Shown piece after piece: positions 50,205 through 61,782 of a stretch of 64,000 nucleotides of DNA. The DNA lies in contig CM028326.1 in assembly GCA_016647705.1 (NCBI GenBank), positions 46,344,785-46,408,784 on the forward strand, written 5' to 3'. The notes under the pieces are model-generated. The model saw only the letters and a program-made list of their open reading frames with translations. It had not been told where the DNA came from and made no database searches. Position 1 is the stretch's first letter; each line of letters begins with the position of its first letter. The position numbers and the translations under genes were made by a program. This DNA comes from Eucommia ulmoides (lineage: Eukaryota; Streptophyta; Magnoliopsida; Garryales; Eucommiaceae).

Positions 50205-51010
50205 ATGAGTATTATGGGGGAGTTTACCTTCTTCCTTGGGTTTCATATCAGGCAAACCAAAGAAGTAATTTTTATAAATCAAGCTAAGTACACCAAAGGG
50301 TTGCTGAAAAAATATGGCTTGGATGGCGCTAAAGAGTACAAAACTCCCGTGACAATAGCTACGAAAATAGACAAAGATGATAAGGGCTAAAACGTAAATG
50401 AGAAAATATATTGAGGTATGATTGGTAACTTGTCGTATCTTACAGCTAGTAGACCTCATATAATGTTTAGTGTTTGCTTGTGTGTGAGATTTCAGTATTG
50501 TCCTAAGGAATCACATTTAATTGCGGTTAAGTGGATCTTTCGATATTTGAAAGGGACAAGTGACTTAGGATTATTGTAACCTAGGGGGAGTGACTTCAAG
50601 TTAAGTAGTTACTCCGATGCTGATTTTTCCGGATGCAAAGTCGAGCAGAAAAGCATAAGCAGGTCATGTCACTTTTTAGGACATGCCTTAGTTTCTTGGT
50701 CTAGCAAGAAACTGAATTCTATAGCCTTATCCACTACTGAGGCTGAGTATATGACAACTGGAAATTGGTGCGCTCAAATTTTACACATTAAGCAACAATT
50801 AAATGATTTTGGAGTGTGTATGGAAGAAGTCCTGATTTATTGTGATAATAAAAGTGTTATATGTTTAAGTAAGAATTTGACACAATACTCACAAAACTAA
50901 GCATATAGAAATTAGACATCATTTCATTCGTGATCACATTCAGAAAAGGGATCTATTATTGAAAATATTGATACGTCTGATCAGCTTGCCGATATATTTA
51001 CAAATCCTTT

Positions 51011-51781
51011 AGCAGAAGATCATTTTATGAAAATTATTTGAGGTTTAAGTATGGCTAGGCATAATGATGTTTGCCTAGAGTGATATTTTTGGTTCTCTAT
51101 CCCCATTTTATTTTTTGAGATGACAAAGGGGGATAATTTGTTAGATATTTATCAATTGAATTGATTTGACAAAGGGGGAAACACAAAGGGGGAAATCATG
51201 ATTAAATTAAGATATCGTTTGAATCGATTGACAAAGGAGGAAATATAAAGGGGAAATCATGATTAAATTAAGATATCGAGCTTTAAATAAGTTAGTTGAT
51301 GTTTAGGAATTTGTTCGCCTAAGCATTGCACTGACTAAAGATAGATCTAAGGTGAATTGATCATATTGTGCTTTATTAAATATCTTAATCATTAAATTGA
51401 TTTTTGTGCTTATGTTGAATATTTATTTGAATTATCTTCATGATTGTACTTAATTGAGTTAAATTCTGGGGAAATCATGATTAAATTAAGATATTGAGCT
51501 TTAAATGAGTTAGTTGATGTTTAAGAATTTGTTCGCCTAAGCATTGCATTGATTAAAGATAGATCTAAGGTTAATTGATCATATTGTGCTTTACTGAATA
51601 TCTTAATCGTTAAATTGATTTTTGTGCTAATGTTGTTATTTATTTGAATTCTTTGAATTATCTTCATGATTGTGAATAATTGGGTTAAATACCCGTCCTC
51701 GGATTTAGGAGGAGTGTGATTACATTTTTGTTTTGAAGAAGATATCAAAGTTAATTGCCATCATAAAAAAAAGGGGGAAAT
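51011..51781 (+). other. 3' non-coding region of copia IV
   Basis: Non-coding stretch from the end of RNase H to the 3' LTR. It holds several AAAGGGGGAAA purine tracts (51129, 51174 and others) in addition to the true one next to the LTR at 51768-51781, and a 218-bp tandem duplication. Confidence 0.75.
51250..51685 (+). repeat. 218-bp tandem duplication in copia IV
   Basis: Two head-to-tail units start with GGGGAAATCATGATTAAATT at 51250 and 51468 and are about 95% alike by eye. A partial third unit, with the same opening but a different continuation, lies just upstream at about 51188-51249. Confidence 0.85.
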
Positions 51782-51946
51782 TGTTGATTCCAAGGTTTTG
51801 ATGGACAATTGAAGGTTGATGTTTTTGGTGGAACTAATGTGTTTATTGAGTGTTTCTGAAAAAGAGTTCCAATTATTGATATGAATCATGAAAAAATTAT
51901 CAAGGGTGAAAAGATGAACAATGAAGAAATGAATAGTATTAAAGAT

Positions 51947-54350
51947 TGTTGGCCCAGTGAGCTACCCAAGAGGGGTGGGTGAATTAGGTAGATATAAAAA
52001 ATTTAAACAAATTTCTTATCTTTCAACACTTATTAAATCAAATAATCAATTTATCCTAAATTAATTATTTATCTTTAGAACGCATTGGATAATTGTTCAA
52101 ATCTAAGTGCACACCCAAATAACAAAATGTAAATGAAGTAAATAATGCAGCACACAAGAATATATCCTAGTTAACCAGCTGCTTTTGGCTAATTCAGTCC
52201 TCCGAGCCCCATAACGATTCGCACCCACTAAACCACTTGATCCCTTTACCAGGTAGGAACCAAACCTTTACAACGATTCTTTTACCATGCTCAGAATCAA
52301 CATTTACAATTATCCTTTTCCCAGGCTGAACTTTATCTTTTTACCAGTCTAGAGACTAACCTAATTGTATTCAGGAGGAATCAACACCTAATTCTTTTCC
52401 TAGGTGTAGGAATAACCTTATCTTTTTACCAGGCTCAATATTAACCTAATCCTTTCATAGGATAAGGATCAAACCTCACAAAACACTCCAAGTGTCCTTT
52501 TCTACGGTAAGGATGGAACCGTTACAATTCACTCACAATTAATTCTAATCAGGAAGAATCAAGCCTAATTCTTTTTAAAGAAAAAGAATAACCTAAATTT
52601 TTTATACCTTAGGCAAAGATCAAGCCTCAATCTTTTTTTTCAAAAAATATTGAAACCCAGCTACCCTGACAAGATACCCCCAATAGTATCTAATTCGCAT
52701 AAGCTCACTAATTACAAGAAATCAATGAGTTTCTTCGCACTCGGAGCTTCTACCACCTCAAATCAATCAAACTCAATTAATATCCCGAAATTACTAGTGA
52801 TAGAAATTAAGTGAGAAATTCAATATCTAATTATAATATGTGTAGGTAGCACATAATTTCAGCACGTAATAAGATAATCACATAAATTGTTGTAAAAAGA
52901 TTTTTTATGTTCTTAAAGTTCAAAAATGATTTTAATATGATCTTATCAATCAAACAAAAATAATAATATCAAAGCACAGTAAGAAATAATAGCTTGGAAA
53001 GATCTCATCGAGATACACCGAAGAATGTAAATAGAATTGCTAAACAACTCAAATCGGTGACGTCAATTCAACAATCAACGCTTTAGATCAAAAACGCAAC
53101 ACAATATCTCTCTCGAATAAATCTCAGTAGAGTGATAACTCTTAGAATAGCTTAGGAACTGATAGTTCTTGATTGATGTCATGTATTTTAATTAGAATTC
53201 GTAGGTCTATTTAAAGCAATTTGAAATAGACCCTCCAATGGCTAGTTTTCTTAAGATAGGCCTGTAAAAGGCACATATAGACCCTATATATTATTATCAT
53301 TAATTCCTGGTATATTTAACTCAAATATGGATTTTAAAACATTTAATCTAGTCCCTAAATTATTTCTCAATCTCAAATTGTATAGATAGGAAGTATTAAA
53401 TTAACCAAATTTAGAAATACTTTAATTTTATGAACTATATTTATAGGGATATTAAAATGAGTGTATCATATCTTTAATATATCCAAATCCCCAAAATATC
53501 TTACTCAGATATCCCAAAAACGGCTAGTTAATGGCTAGTTTTGAATAACACCTTGAAATCCTCGAAATCCTAACAACATTGTCGGTTGACTCATCATAGG
53601 CCATTAGTCGACCGATGAATACAAGATGCTAGCCAAGCTACTGTTCAAATACCTGTCGGTTGACCGATCAATTCAAGATGCTTTTGTTGACCAAAATTTG
53701 GACCTGGTCGATTGATCGATCATCTATGGTCAGTTGACCGATCGATACATAGAGTTTCACGTCGGTCCATCGGTTGATCGATCTCCCCTGGTAGGTTGAC
53801 TAATTGATATTAAGGCTCTTCATTTGTCCAGCCTAGTCCAATCGGTTGGCCAATTTTTTGATGGCCAATTGATCGATCCATGATGGAACACCCACTTCTC
53901 AAATTAATTCAACTCCAAACTTCGACGTTTTAATCCTATTAACCAATTTCTTTTCTCGGTTAACTCAATTGACACTAATATTCTATTTTAAACACTAATA
54001 TTTCTTAGGTCAATTTTCATTTTCAATTTCACATTGGAGAAAATAATTGAGCACTAATTAGGACCTTAATTTCATCAAATTAAACACACATAAATATAAC
54101 TCATTAATTTGTGTCGTTTGTGTTATCCTAATCGGGATACATTAAAAGTAAAAGAGGTATGAGTTGTTTTTACCTAATTTCTTGAGAATCTTTGACACTC
54201 TTCATTTCTTTAATGTCCATCCTAGTATCTTCAATAGTTACTTCATGATTTGATCTTGAATGAAACTCTTAAATTGAAACACTAAACAAAAATGTTAGTT
54301 CCACCAAAATCATCACCGCTTAATTGTCTATCAAAATATCGGGATCAACA
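51947..54350 (-). mobile_element. Solo LTR of the copia III/IV family, 2.4 kb
   Basis: Starts TGTTGGCCCAGTGAGC and ends CGGGATCAACA, with a perfect 5-bp duplication AAGAT at 51942-51946 and 54351-54355. Complete ends and a perfect duplication without internal sequence show a solo LTR, here inserted into the 3' LTR of a sister element. It has the CTTTTTACCAGGCT tandem block (52240-52660) and the palindrome cluster (53570-53890). Confidence 0.9.
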
Positions 54351-55517
54351 AAGATCCTAAATAAATTAGGTAAAAACAATTCAATAATTTTTATACTCTT
54401 AATGCAACCCGAATTAGGATCACACACAACACTATTAACTAAATTATATTTTGTGTGTTTGATTTAATGAATTTTAGGATCTTAATTATTGTTAAAATAT
54501 ATGCTCCTATGTGAAATTGAAAAATGAGAAATTGGCCTAAGTGAGAATAATGTTTAAAATTAAATTTTAGAGTCAATTGAGTTAACCGAGGAAATAAATC
54601 GGTTAATAGGTTTAAATATGGAGTTTTGGAGTTGAAATAATGATAAAGTAACCAATCAGCATCAATAGGCCAACTAATCCAAGGAGGAAGGGTCAACTGA
54701 TTGAAACAATGAGGTTTCAAAGAAAATTAGAGAGATCCTACATCGTTCAGTCAACTGACTAAGAGAGGATCGGTGAACTGATGGGCGTAGGCGGATAGAA
54801 GGTGAAACTCTCTAAATTGATCGGTCCACTGAATGTGGGTCAATCGATCAGCCCACTGTGGTGTTGGTTTAGCCTGGAAAACATTCTGAATCAATCGATC
54901 AGCCGACCGTGGGAGGTTTGGTCAATTAACTTCCTACATAGGTTTCGTCTGGCTTACACGCTGAATCAATTGGTCAACCGACAGGGTAGGGTTCTGTCAA
55001 CTAACAGTTTTGGTTGAGATTTCAAGGATGTTAAGGTTTTGGTAAAAAACTAGCCGTTATTAGCCCTTTTTTACCATTCCAACGGAGTATTTCAGGGGAT
55101 TTGAAACTACTAAAGATATGGTACATCTATTTTGACATCCCTATTGATTTGGTACATATAAGTAAAGAATCTCTCAATTTTAGCAAATAAAGACTTCCTA
55201 TTTTTGTGATTAATATTTTATGGACTTTATTGAGAGATTTAAAAGCTATTTTTAAAAGAAATACACCAGAATTGAAAACATATGATATATGAGGTCTATA
55301 GGTGCCTTTTAGAGGCCTATCATTTGAAAACTAGCTATTGGAGGGCTTGTTCTAAATCTGTTTAAATAGACGTGCGAATTTAGATAAAAAAAAAAAAAAA
55401 AAAAAAAAAAAAACATCAAGAACTACCAGTTCCTACGCTTTTATGAGAGTTATCATTCTGTTGAGATTATTTCGAGAGAGAATTTTTACAATCAAAGTTC
55501 TTAAGCTAGAGCGTTGT

Positions 55518-58124
55518 TGGTAGCAGAATATTACGTCATTACTTTCACCGCAAGTGTATGGGTCAAGTTTTAGTAAAGTGAGAAGAGTAAAGGTTGTCGT
55601 ATCCACAGGGATTGGATTAGATTATCGTTATGTACCATGATTGTCATAACCGGATTTTATCTAGGTGGCTCAAATTAAGTTTTTATTAATAAAATATACT
55701 AAAGTAAATTAAAGTAATTATACTAATATTGACGTTAATGGGAGTAAATTGTGTAGGGATTAACTTTGTTCACTTAATCGTGTTCGATTCAATCTAGTTT
55801 ACATTAACAACATTCACACTATCCGATAATCTAGGTATTGAAATATCACTCACTACCTCTCTTGAGTGTAAAGAGAATAAATATGCGACTTCGTGTCAAT
55901 GCCAATGTCCCCGTCTAGCGTCTATGTGACACTAATACATGAGTCTCGCCCCAATCTCACGGATTGCATACTTTCTAATACCCTCCCGAGTCATTAGATC
56001 GTCACGTTGTATTTAAACCCTAGTCCGAATTCGGGGTTACCTATCTCGAGTATTAAACCACGTATTCTCAATATATCATAACAAGAATATAATGAAAGTA
56101 ATAACACGGTAAACACAATCGAATAAAGATAAACAATCATTAATAAAACATCGATTTATTTAAAGCACGTTTTCATGGGCTACATCAACCCCTAAATAAT
56201 ATATGTTTAGCTACACATGATCATAGCCCAATATTCAATAATATACAACCTAAATATGAACAAAACTACCAACCAAACCAAGAAATAAAGAGAAAAACAA
56301 TGGAGACCAGCCGTTATCTAAAGAACGTCTACTAAAACCGCTCTAATATCGTTTTCTCTTCTTGGATTTGTGATCTCCTCTTGGTTAATATGTATTGGAG
56401 CTCCAAAAACACTCTAAAAAATGTACCCTAAGTGTTGGTGATGAGGGGTGATAAAGAGGGAAAAAAATATCTACAAAATATCCCAAAATATCAAATCCAG
56501 GTGGAGCTGAACTGCTGTAGCAGTAGGAAGCACCACTATAGTAGTGGAGAAGTCAGTAAGCCACTGTTGGACAACCGCTGCAGCGGTGGTAAGCACCGCT
56601 ATAGTGGTGGTTAGACAGAAAGGTTTCTATTCGATTGATTGCTGCAGCGGTGGTTTCACCCTGCAGCGATGGAGCTGCAGTCCTGAAGGACCTTTTTGCT
56701 TGTTTTTCCATCGACATTCCACCGATTTGCTCAATTATAGACCGTTTTCATATTTTTTTCATCCCAAACACCTGATTTACATACAAACAAATTAAAACAA
56801 ATTAAAATATATTAAAATACTATAATAATACTCGAAAACTACCAAAACCAATTTGGAAATGAATAGATAAATTCCACCTATCAAATATCCTCAAACTTAG
56901 AATTTTGAATTTTGCTAGTCCTTGAGCAAAACACTCACACTAAAATAAAAAACACAACTAATTAACTAACACAAAAACTAAACACGAATAAAAACACAAA
57001 CAATGACATGGAAGTTTGAATTCAAATATTCCAACCAAAATATTTTCCCTCAACGGCCTTCAATCATATTGAGTTCTGGAGTAAAATGAACCATGTGGTG
57101 TTCTAGAATTTCAACATTCGATAACGGTAAACGCCATTCTAGATCTTGCTCAAATATGTGTGCGAAAACTCAATTATATAACTATTCAAAGACCGGATTG
57201 GATTATCCACCAATGAAGCTCACGACTTGTACCATAAAGAGTTAGGATATCCATATGCTTGACTGAGTTCCACTCTCCACTAATGTAGGCTTGGAAATTC
57301 AAAAAGATCAATAGGAATTCATTCAGTTTTTGGAAAATGACCAAGGGTATATTGGGAATATAAAATAGGTTAATGTCATTAACTCAATGATACCCAAGGC
57401 ACAACGGTTGGCATGCAATCACACTCGAACCCCTATAGATAAATTCGAAACAACCCTAAACATACATTTAAGAACTCCATACTCACTTGTCAAAAGAAAC
57501 TATAATAGAACTATATTTACATATATATTTTTTTCTAACAAACCACACCCCCAAACTTATTCGATTATTTAAATTTCACGGGTATAGTTAAAATGAAAGA
57601 AAAATGACAAGTGAGTACTCGAGTACCGAACCAATGAAAAGTTAACCCAAAACCCAACCACTCACTTCAAGTAGTATAAACAAATGCTAACTTGATTTCA
57701 CTCAAATTGTGCCTTAGGTTTAGAGACTTAGGTTTGGAAAAAGTTTTATCAGCCAGGGTATTTGTTACGTGTTCAGAATTGAAACGGCTTATAGGCTTCT
57801 ATGACCACTGCAGCGGTGGAGGGTACCGCTGTAGCGATGAGGTTTACCACTACAGCGGTGGTCAGGTAGAAAGGTTTTTGTTTGATTGATCATTGGAACG
57901 GTGGACCTACAGTCCTGAATGCCTTTTTTGCTTGTTTTTCTATCGTTCTTCCACCGACGTTCTATCGATTTGCTCGATTATAGACCGTTTTCATATCTTT
58001 TCATCCAAACACCTAATTTACATATAAACAAATAAAAATGAATTAAAACATATTAAAACTCAATAATAATACTCGAAAACTACCAAAATCGATTTGGAAA
58101 TAAATAGATAAATTCCACCTATTA
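55518..58124 (-). mobile_element. Athila-like element fragment: LTR, 3' internal part, partial LTR
   Basis: An LTR (55518-56883) starts TGGTAGCAGAATATTACG and ends TTCCACCTATCA. It is followed by non-coding internal sequence (56884 to about 57770) that begins with a pyrimidine stretch, CCTCAAACTTAG, the reverse complement of a purine tract. A second, partial copy of the LTR's right half follows (about 57780-58124). No protein-coding domain is recognisable. Palindromic CCGCTGCAGCGG-type motifs are at 56510-56690 and 57805-57870. Confidence 0.65.
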
Positions 58125-58187
58125 GTGTGCTGCATTATTTGCTTTCTTTATATTTTGTTTGGGTGTGCACCTTGAATTTAACACTAA

Positions 58188-58375
58188 TTTTTTGCCTTTT
58201 TGGTGGCACTGCAGTACCGAGGTTGCTACTTGGCCTCTTCTTCTCTTGATTTATCTCATTTCCTGATTTCCTACATAAAAACCTAATACCAATTAAAACT
58301 AACAAAAATGATTGAAAACTCACAAATATTTGAACTCAAAAGTACTTGATTTGTTGGTAAATAAACGACTCATCA
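58188..58375 (-). repeat. Athila-like LTR end fragment
   Basis: 188 bases ending AAATAAACGACTCATCA, closely matching the right end of the solo LTR at 22450-22622 (CTCACAAATATTTGAA, then ACTTGATTTGTTGG). It sits inside the last part of the copia IV 3' LTR and belongs to the subfamily of the 20796 copy rather than that of the 55518 copy. Confidence 0.7.
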
Positions 58376-58419
58376 ACTTCCCAATTTACCCCTCTCTTGG
58401 GTAGCTCACTAGGCCAATA

Positions 58420-58795
58420 GTACTATTTATGGAAGGGTGTCTTGGAGTGCGGAAAACCTTCCCCGAGCATAACCGATCTTCGAACTTTAAGAAATCTCTG
58501 GAACATAAACCTTTACGAGTAAAAACACGGGCCATTTGAAAGTAAAATGAATTTCTAGGACTCCCGGTGACCTAGCATATCATTTAATCCTATGCTAGAT
58601 GGGGACTCTATTTTCAACATAAAATCCCGACCCAGGAACTTTTGCACAACCGATGCCTAGAAAATCTCTTGAAAAACCATTTTCAAAATGAACGGATTTG
58701 GACCACTTAGAGAGAGAGAGAGAGAGAGGAATAAAACTTGTTTCCTCTTCTTCCCGATCTCTACTTCTTCTACTATCAAAATTTGGGTTATGTCA
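58420..58795 (+). repeat. LTR of the Tat/Ogre-like element, right portion
   Basis: Continuation of the LTR begun at 24650. It contains GGGTGTCTTGGAGTGCGGAA and CCTTCCCCGAGCATAACCGA, text typical of the R-U5 part of Tat/Ogre LTRs, and a GA microsatellite (58709-58728), and ends TGTCA just before the primer site. Together with the left portion the LTR is about 2.3 kb. Confidence 0.65.
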
Positions 58796-58797
58796 GC

Positions 58798-58816
58798 TAG
58801 CGATTCCACTGGGGAC
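58798..58816 (+). other. Primer-binding site of the Tat/Ogre-like element
   Basis: TAGCGATTCCACTGGGGAC is a close variant of the TGGCGACTC...CTGGGGA sequence next to the 5' LTR of Ogre-type elements, which are known to use an arginine tRNA primer. Confidence 0.6.
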
Positions 58817-58969
58817 CATCGAGGGTGAAGCCTAGTCGAAGTCTAAATCAATATTCACCGTTAAATATAACCCGAGAAATATGTCTTCAATTTTTAAATA
58901 GAAATATTTACCTTTAAAAAATAATAAATAGTAATAAATAATAATCATAAATAATAAATAAATAATAAA

Positions 58970-58971
<2 letters not shown>

Positions 58972-59010
<39 letters not shown>
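58972..59010. repeat. (TAA)n microsatellite
   Basis: About 13 uninterrupted TAA units within a longer TAA/TGA-rich tract (58920-59090). It gives a spurious poly-leucine frame on the - strand. Confidence 0.95.
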
Positions 59011-60235
59011 GTAATAACAACAATAATAGTAATGATAATGATAATGATAATGAAATAATAACAATAATGTTAATAATTATAATAATAAAAACTTGAAGTT
59101 GAAATTAATTTTGCATATCTTGTTCATATTAGCATGCATATTTACTGCATTTACACTTACCGTCTTTCAATATTGCATTTAGATTTTTGACTTTAAATTC
59201 CTGTATTTCATTTCCGTATACTCTCTCCAACGCACAAGCACTCATTTTTCATTGCATATCATGATGAAAACCCAAGCCGTAACCCTCTTAGAGATAGGGA
59301 GGTCGGCAGTAGGGGCTAACGTCGGCAAGGTCATTACGCCAATCTAAGATAGAAAGAAGAGTTAGTAGAAGTAAGGTTGGGTGGGTTTCTACCCTAGAAT
59401 CCGTCTACGAACCTCGACTCGCTCAGACCAACCGATGATGTATGTTCACCCGGGGAGGATGCTAGAGGTTTGAAGGTTTGGGACCCGAAGCTTTCTAGGA
59501 TGTGCTAAAAGAAAAGACATAACCACATATAGTAAGCCTAGGATAGAGGAATAACTAAAATCATATTCTATTTGGACACTTATCTTAGAGAGAAATTTTG
59601 CTTTTATCTTCTGTACAAATATTTATTTAATTGTTATATTAGGTAGATAGAATAAAACATCTAGGACAAGTAGGAGCATAATAACTGGTGTAAGAATTTT
59701 TGTTCTATCCCAAGCATTGCTAGCTTGCTCAACGTTGAAAAACGCTTTCCAAAATTGGGATATGAAGCAAGTTGCATGAGAGAATGAGAATTCTTATTTG
59801 CGTTTAAATAATGCATGGAAATTTCACCTCTAAAAAGTCAGAAATAATAAAGGCTTTGCTAAACAAAGTTGTCTAAAATTCATCCGCTAAGTCAATGTGA
59901 AAGAATATACTTCGATCATGCAAAATCATGCTGATCTTACCAAAGAAATATAGAAAGTGTTTTCACCCAGTCAAATCAAGACTGTGCGATCCAATTTACA
60001 TTTTCCTAGGAGATACATGTCATGTCCTAAGCATAGTGTCTTTTCTCATAAAACCTATATAATAGGAATTATGCACCATAAGGAAGACATTTTGGTTTAG
60101 GTTCAAAGCACCTTAATCAAGTCAATACCTTTCCTAATAGGAAGCTTGTTAAGGTTCAATAGTCAAACTGTCAAAATAAAAGTCACCCTCAAAGAGACAT
60201 TATGAACTCAAAGGTGTCTTAAACCCTTCATCAAA

Positions 60236-60715
60236 TCCTAGGAGTAATAATCCATCTTTGGAGGAATAAAATGACAGACCCTATCATTAGGTCCTAGGGG
60301 AAAGGATCTATGTTTTGAGGAAGAAGATAAATAAGTCCTAGGAGACATGATGCATGTTTGAGGAGAAAATATGACAATCCTATCTTTAAACCTTAGGAGA
60401 AATGATCCAATTATGTCATTAGGTCCAAAGAACAATTATCCGTTTCTGAGAAAGAAAAAAGAAACGTTTGTCGTTTAGTCCAAGAGCAATAATCTGTTTA
60501 TGGGGAATAAAATTTCGTCCTTCAGTACTTAGAGAAATGATCTCTGTCTTGAACAAGAAAAAGTACAATTCTATCATTAGGACAATGATCTATGTTTCGA
60601 GGAAGAAATGGACAAATTTATCATTTAGTTCTAGGAGTGATGATATATTTTGAGGAATGGAAGTCAATCATTTAGTCCTAAGGGTAAATGATCTACACAT
60701 TGAGGATAAAAAGTC
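60236..60715 (+). repeat. Degenerate tandem array, unit about 35-56 bp
   Basis: About ten imperfect units, each containing a CCTAGGAG-AATGATC core, a GTTTTGAGGAAGAA-like middle and an ATCATTTAGT-like end. Units start near 60238, 60292, 60336, 60391, 60424, 60479, 60528, 60582, 60630 and 60677. Unit lengths vary and the array is clearly old. Confidence 0.75.
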
Positions 60716-61023
60716 AATCATGCCATAACCCTAGATAACTATATCTTTGAAGTCAAAGACAATTCAAAAATTATAAGTTACCTTGGTCTTGTAAAACCAA
60801 GTCCAAACTGAGGTCTGTCCAAAACATATCTAAGAGTTTTCTACTAGAGCTACATCTTTCTAGGATTGCATACATACAGCACGAACATAATCATCCATGT
60901 AGACATATTCATACATAGTTAAGAATATAACCATGTCAAAGATAAGATAATTTGCATCCTTAAAAGTTCATTAGTTAAGGTCTAGGTTGTAATCACTTAA
61001 TAAATCTAGAAAATATGCTTTAG

Positions 61024-61782
61024 GTGACTTTTACCAAGCCATCCAAAATCCGCTTTCAAGATCGTAAAATTAACCCGATCCCTCCCTCTGGTGGAAGTAC
61101 TCAGAATGATTCCAATATTTCGATAATTACCTCCTTGAAACAAATGCTTAGCCAGATGAACACAACCTCGCTATTCCAAGAGGAGAGAAAAAAGAACCAA
61201 TTACCATCATCTACAGATACCCTTAGCATGATAAAGCGTTGGGACGAAATAAGAATCTAGAAGCTCCCTCATGAAAAATTGATCGCAATAAAAAATTACA
61301 TCAGCCTTGATAGACAAGAGGATGATATTCTTTCCACCGTCATAAGACAAGAGCTTCCTTGTTGGGAGAAAAAAATTGAACCTATGGAAAACTCAATCCA
61401 AGGAGAAATTTCCAAAATATGGAAGTGAATCGACTACATGGACTTGTCTATCATAGAGATTAAGTAAGCCAAACCAGCCTGTCAAGATAGAAGCTTACCT
61501 ATGACCCCAATAACTAGGACCCCTATCTACTTAGAACACCAACAATTCATCTCTTCCCCATATTTATCTGATCAAAGTTTCTCTTTTATCCCGAAGCCAA
61601 CTAGAACATACCAAAAACGAAAGCAATTTACTTAGCTTCCTGTGCCACTTTCCAAAATCTTCCATAATTGTTTGAATGAAGAATTTCTAAAACCAATTAT
61701 GTCTAATGCTGTAAACTCTCAAGATTCGAAGTTTAACCTTCATACTTTCTGTCAATACGACTTTGTAGAGATTGGTCATCAT
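61024..61782 (+). pseudogene. gag-like region of the Tat/Ogre-like element, fossil
   Basis: Opens with MTFTKPSKIRFQDRKINPIP and, after several breaks, shows FTQLPVPLSKIFHNC, NEEFLKPIMSN and HTFCQYDFVEIGHHCW. The last pieces line up with the C-terminal part of Tat/Ogre gag, where F-LP-PLS-LF--L, LKP, and a CxYH...GHDTxxC knuckle-like motif follow one another. The family assignment is an inference from that order. The region stops at the LTR of copia V inserted at 61783. Confidence 0.55.

Larger units (their letters stand above)
43050..58419 (+). mobile_element. Ty1/copia LTR retrotransposon IV (same family), broken fossil
   Basis: A + strand relative of copia III. The 5' LTR is partial (43050-44986) and ends GGGCCAACA; the primer site TTGGTACCAGAAC is at 44988-45000. 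Coding parts in order: gag (about 45080-46155) with CYNCHKTGHFQTKC; protease-type region (about 46600-46800); gag-pre-integrase with RRLGHANIELLSN (about 46980-47160); integrase with IIVDDYSKFTWVF and SPQQNGVVERKN (47195-47530); reverse transcriptase (about 48200-48798, resuming at 50205); RNase H with STTEAEYM and YCDNKSV (about 50600-51010). The 3' LTR runs 51782-58419 including nested insertions. It looks more decayed than copia III. An Athila-like solo LTR splits the reverse transcriptase. Confidence 0.88.
51782..58419 (+). repeat. 3' LTR of copia IV with nested insertions
   Basis: Starts TGTTGATTCCAAGG after the purine tract and ends TAGGCCAATA. Its own sequence is 51782-51946, 54351-55517, 58125-58187 and 58376-58419. 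The remainder is a solo LTR of the same family (51947-54350) and Athila-like pieces (55518-58124, 58188-58375). A palindrome-rich block lies at 54650-55010. Confidence 0.75.
58817..61023 (+). other. Leader region of the Tat/Ogre-like element
   Basis: About 2.2 kb of non-coding sequence between the primer site and the first gag-like frame. It includes TAA repeats, a region with GAGATAGGGAGGTCGGCAG-type text (59290-59420) and a degenerate tandem array (60236-60715). Long leaders and tandem repeats are usual for Ogre-type elements. Confidence 0.6.

Noticed and set aside
58832-59023. Poly-leucine membrane-like peptide
   Set aside because: Product of a TAA microsatellite read on the - strand.
61024-61782. 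Endogenous caulimovirus-like coding region
   Set aside because: No movement-protein or pararetroviral reverse transcriptase motif; position after a Tat/Ogre primer site and the gag-like motif order fit a gypsy element better.
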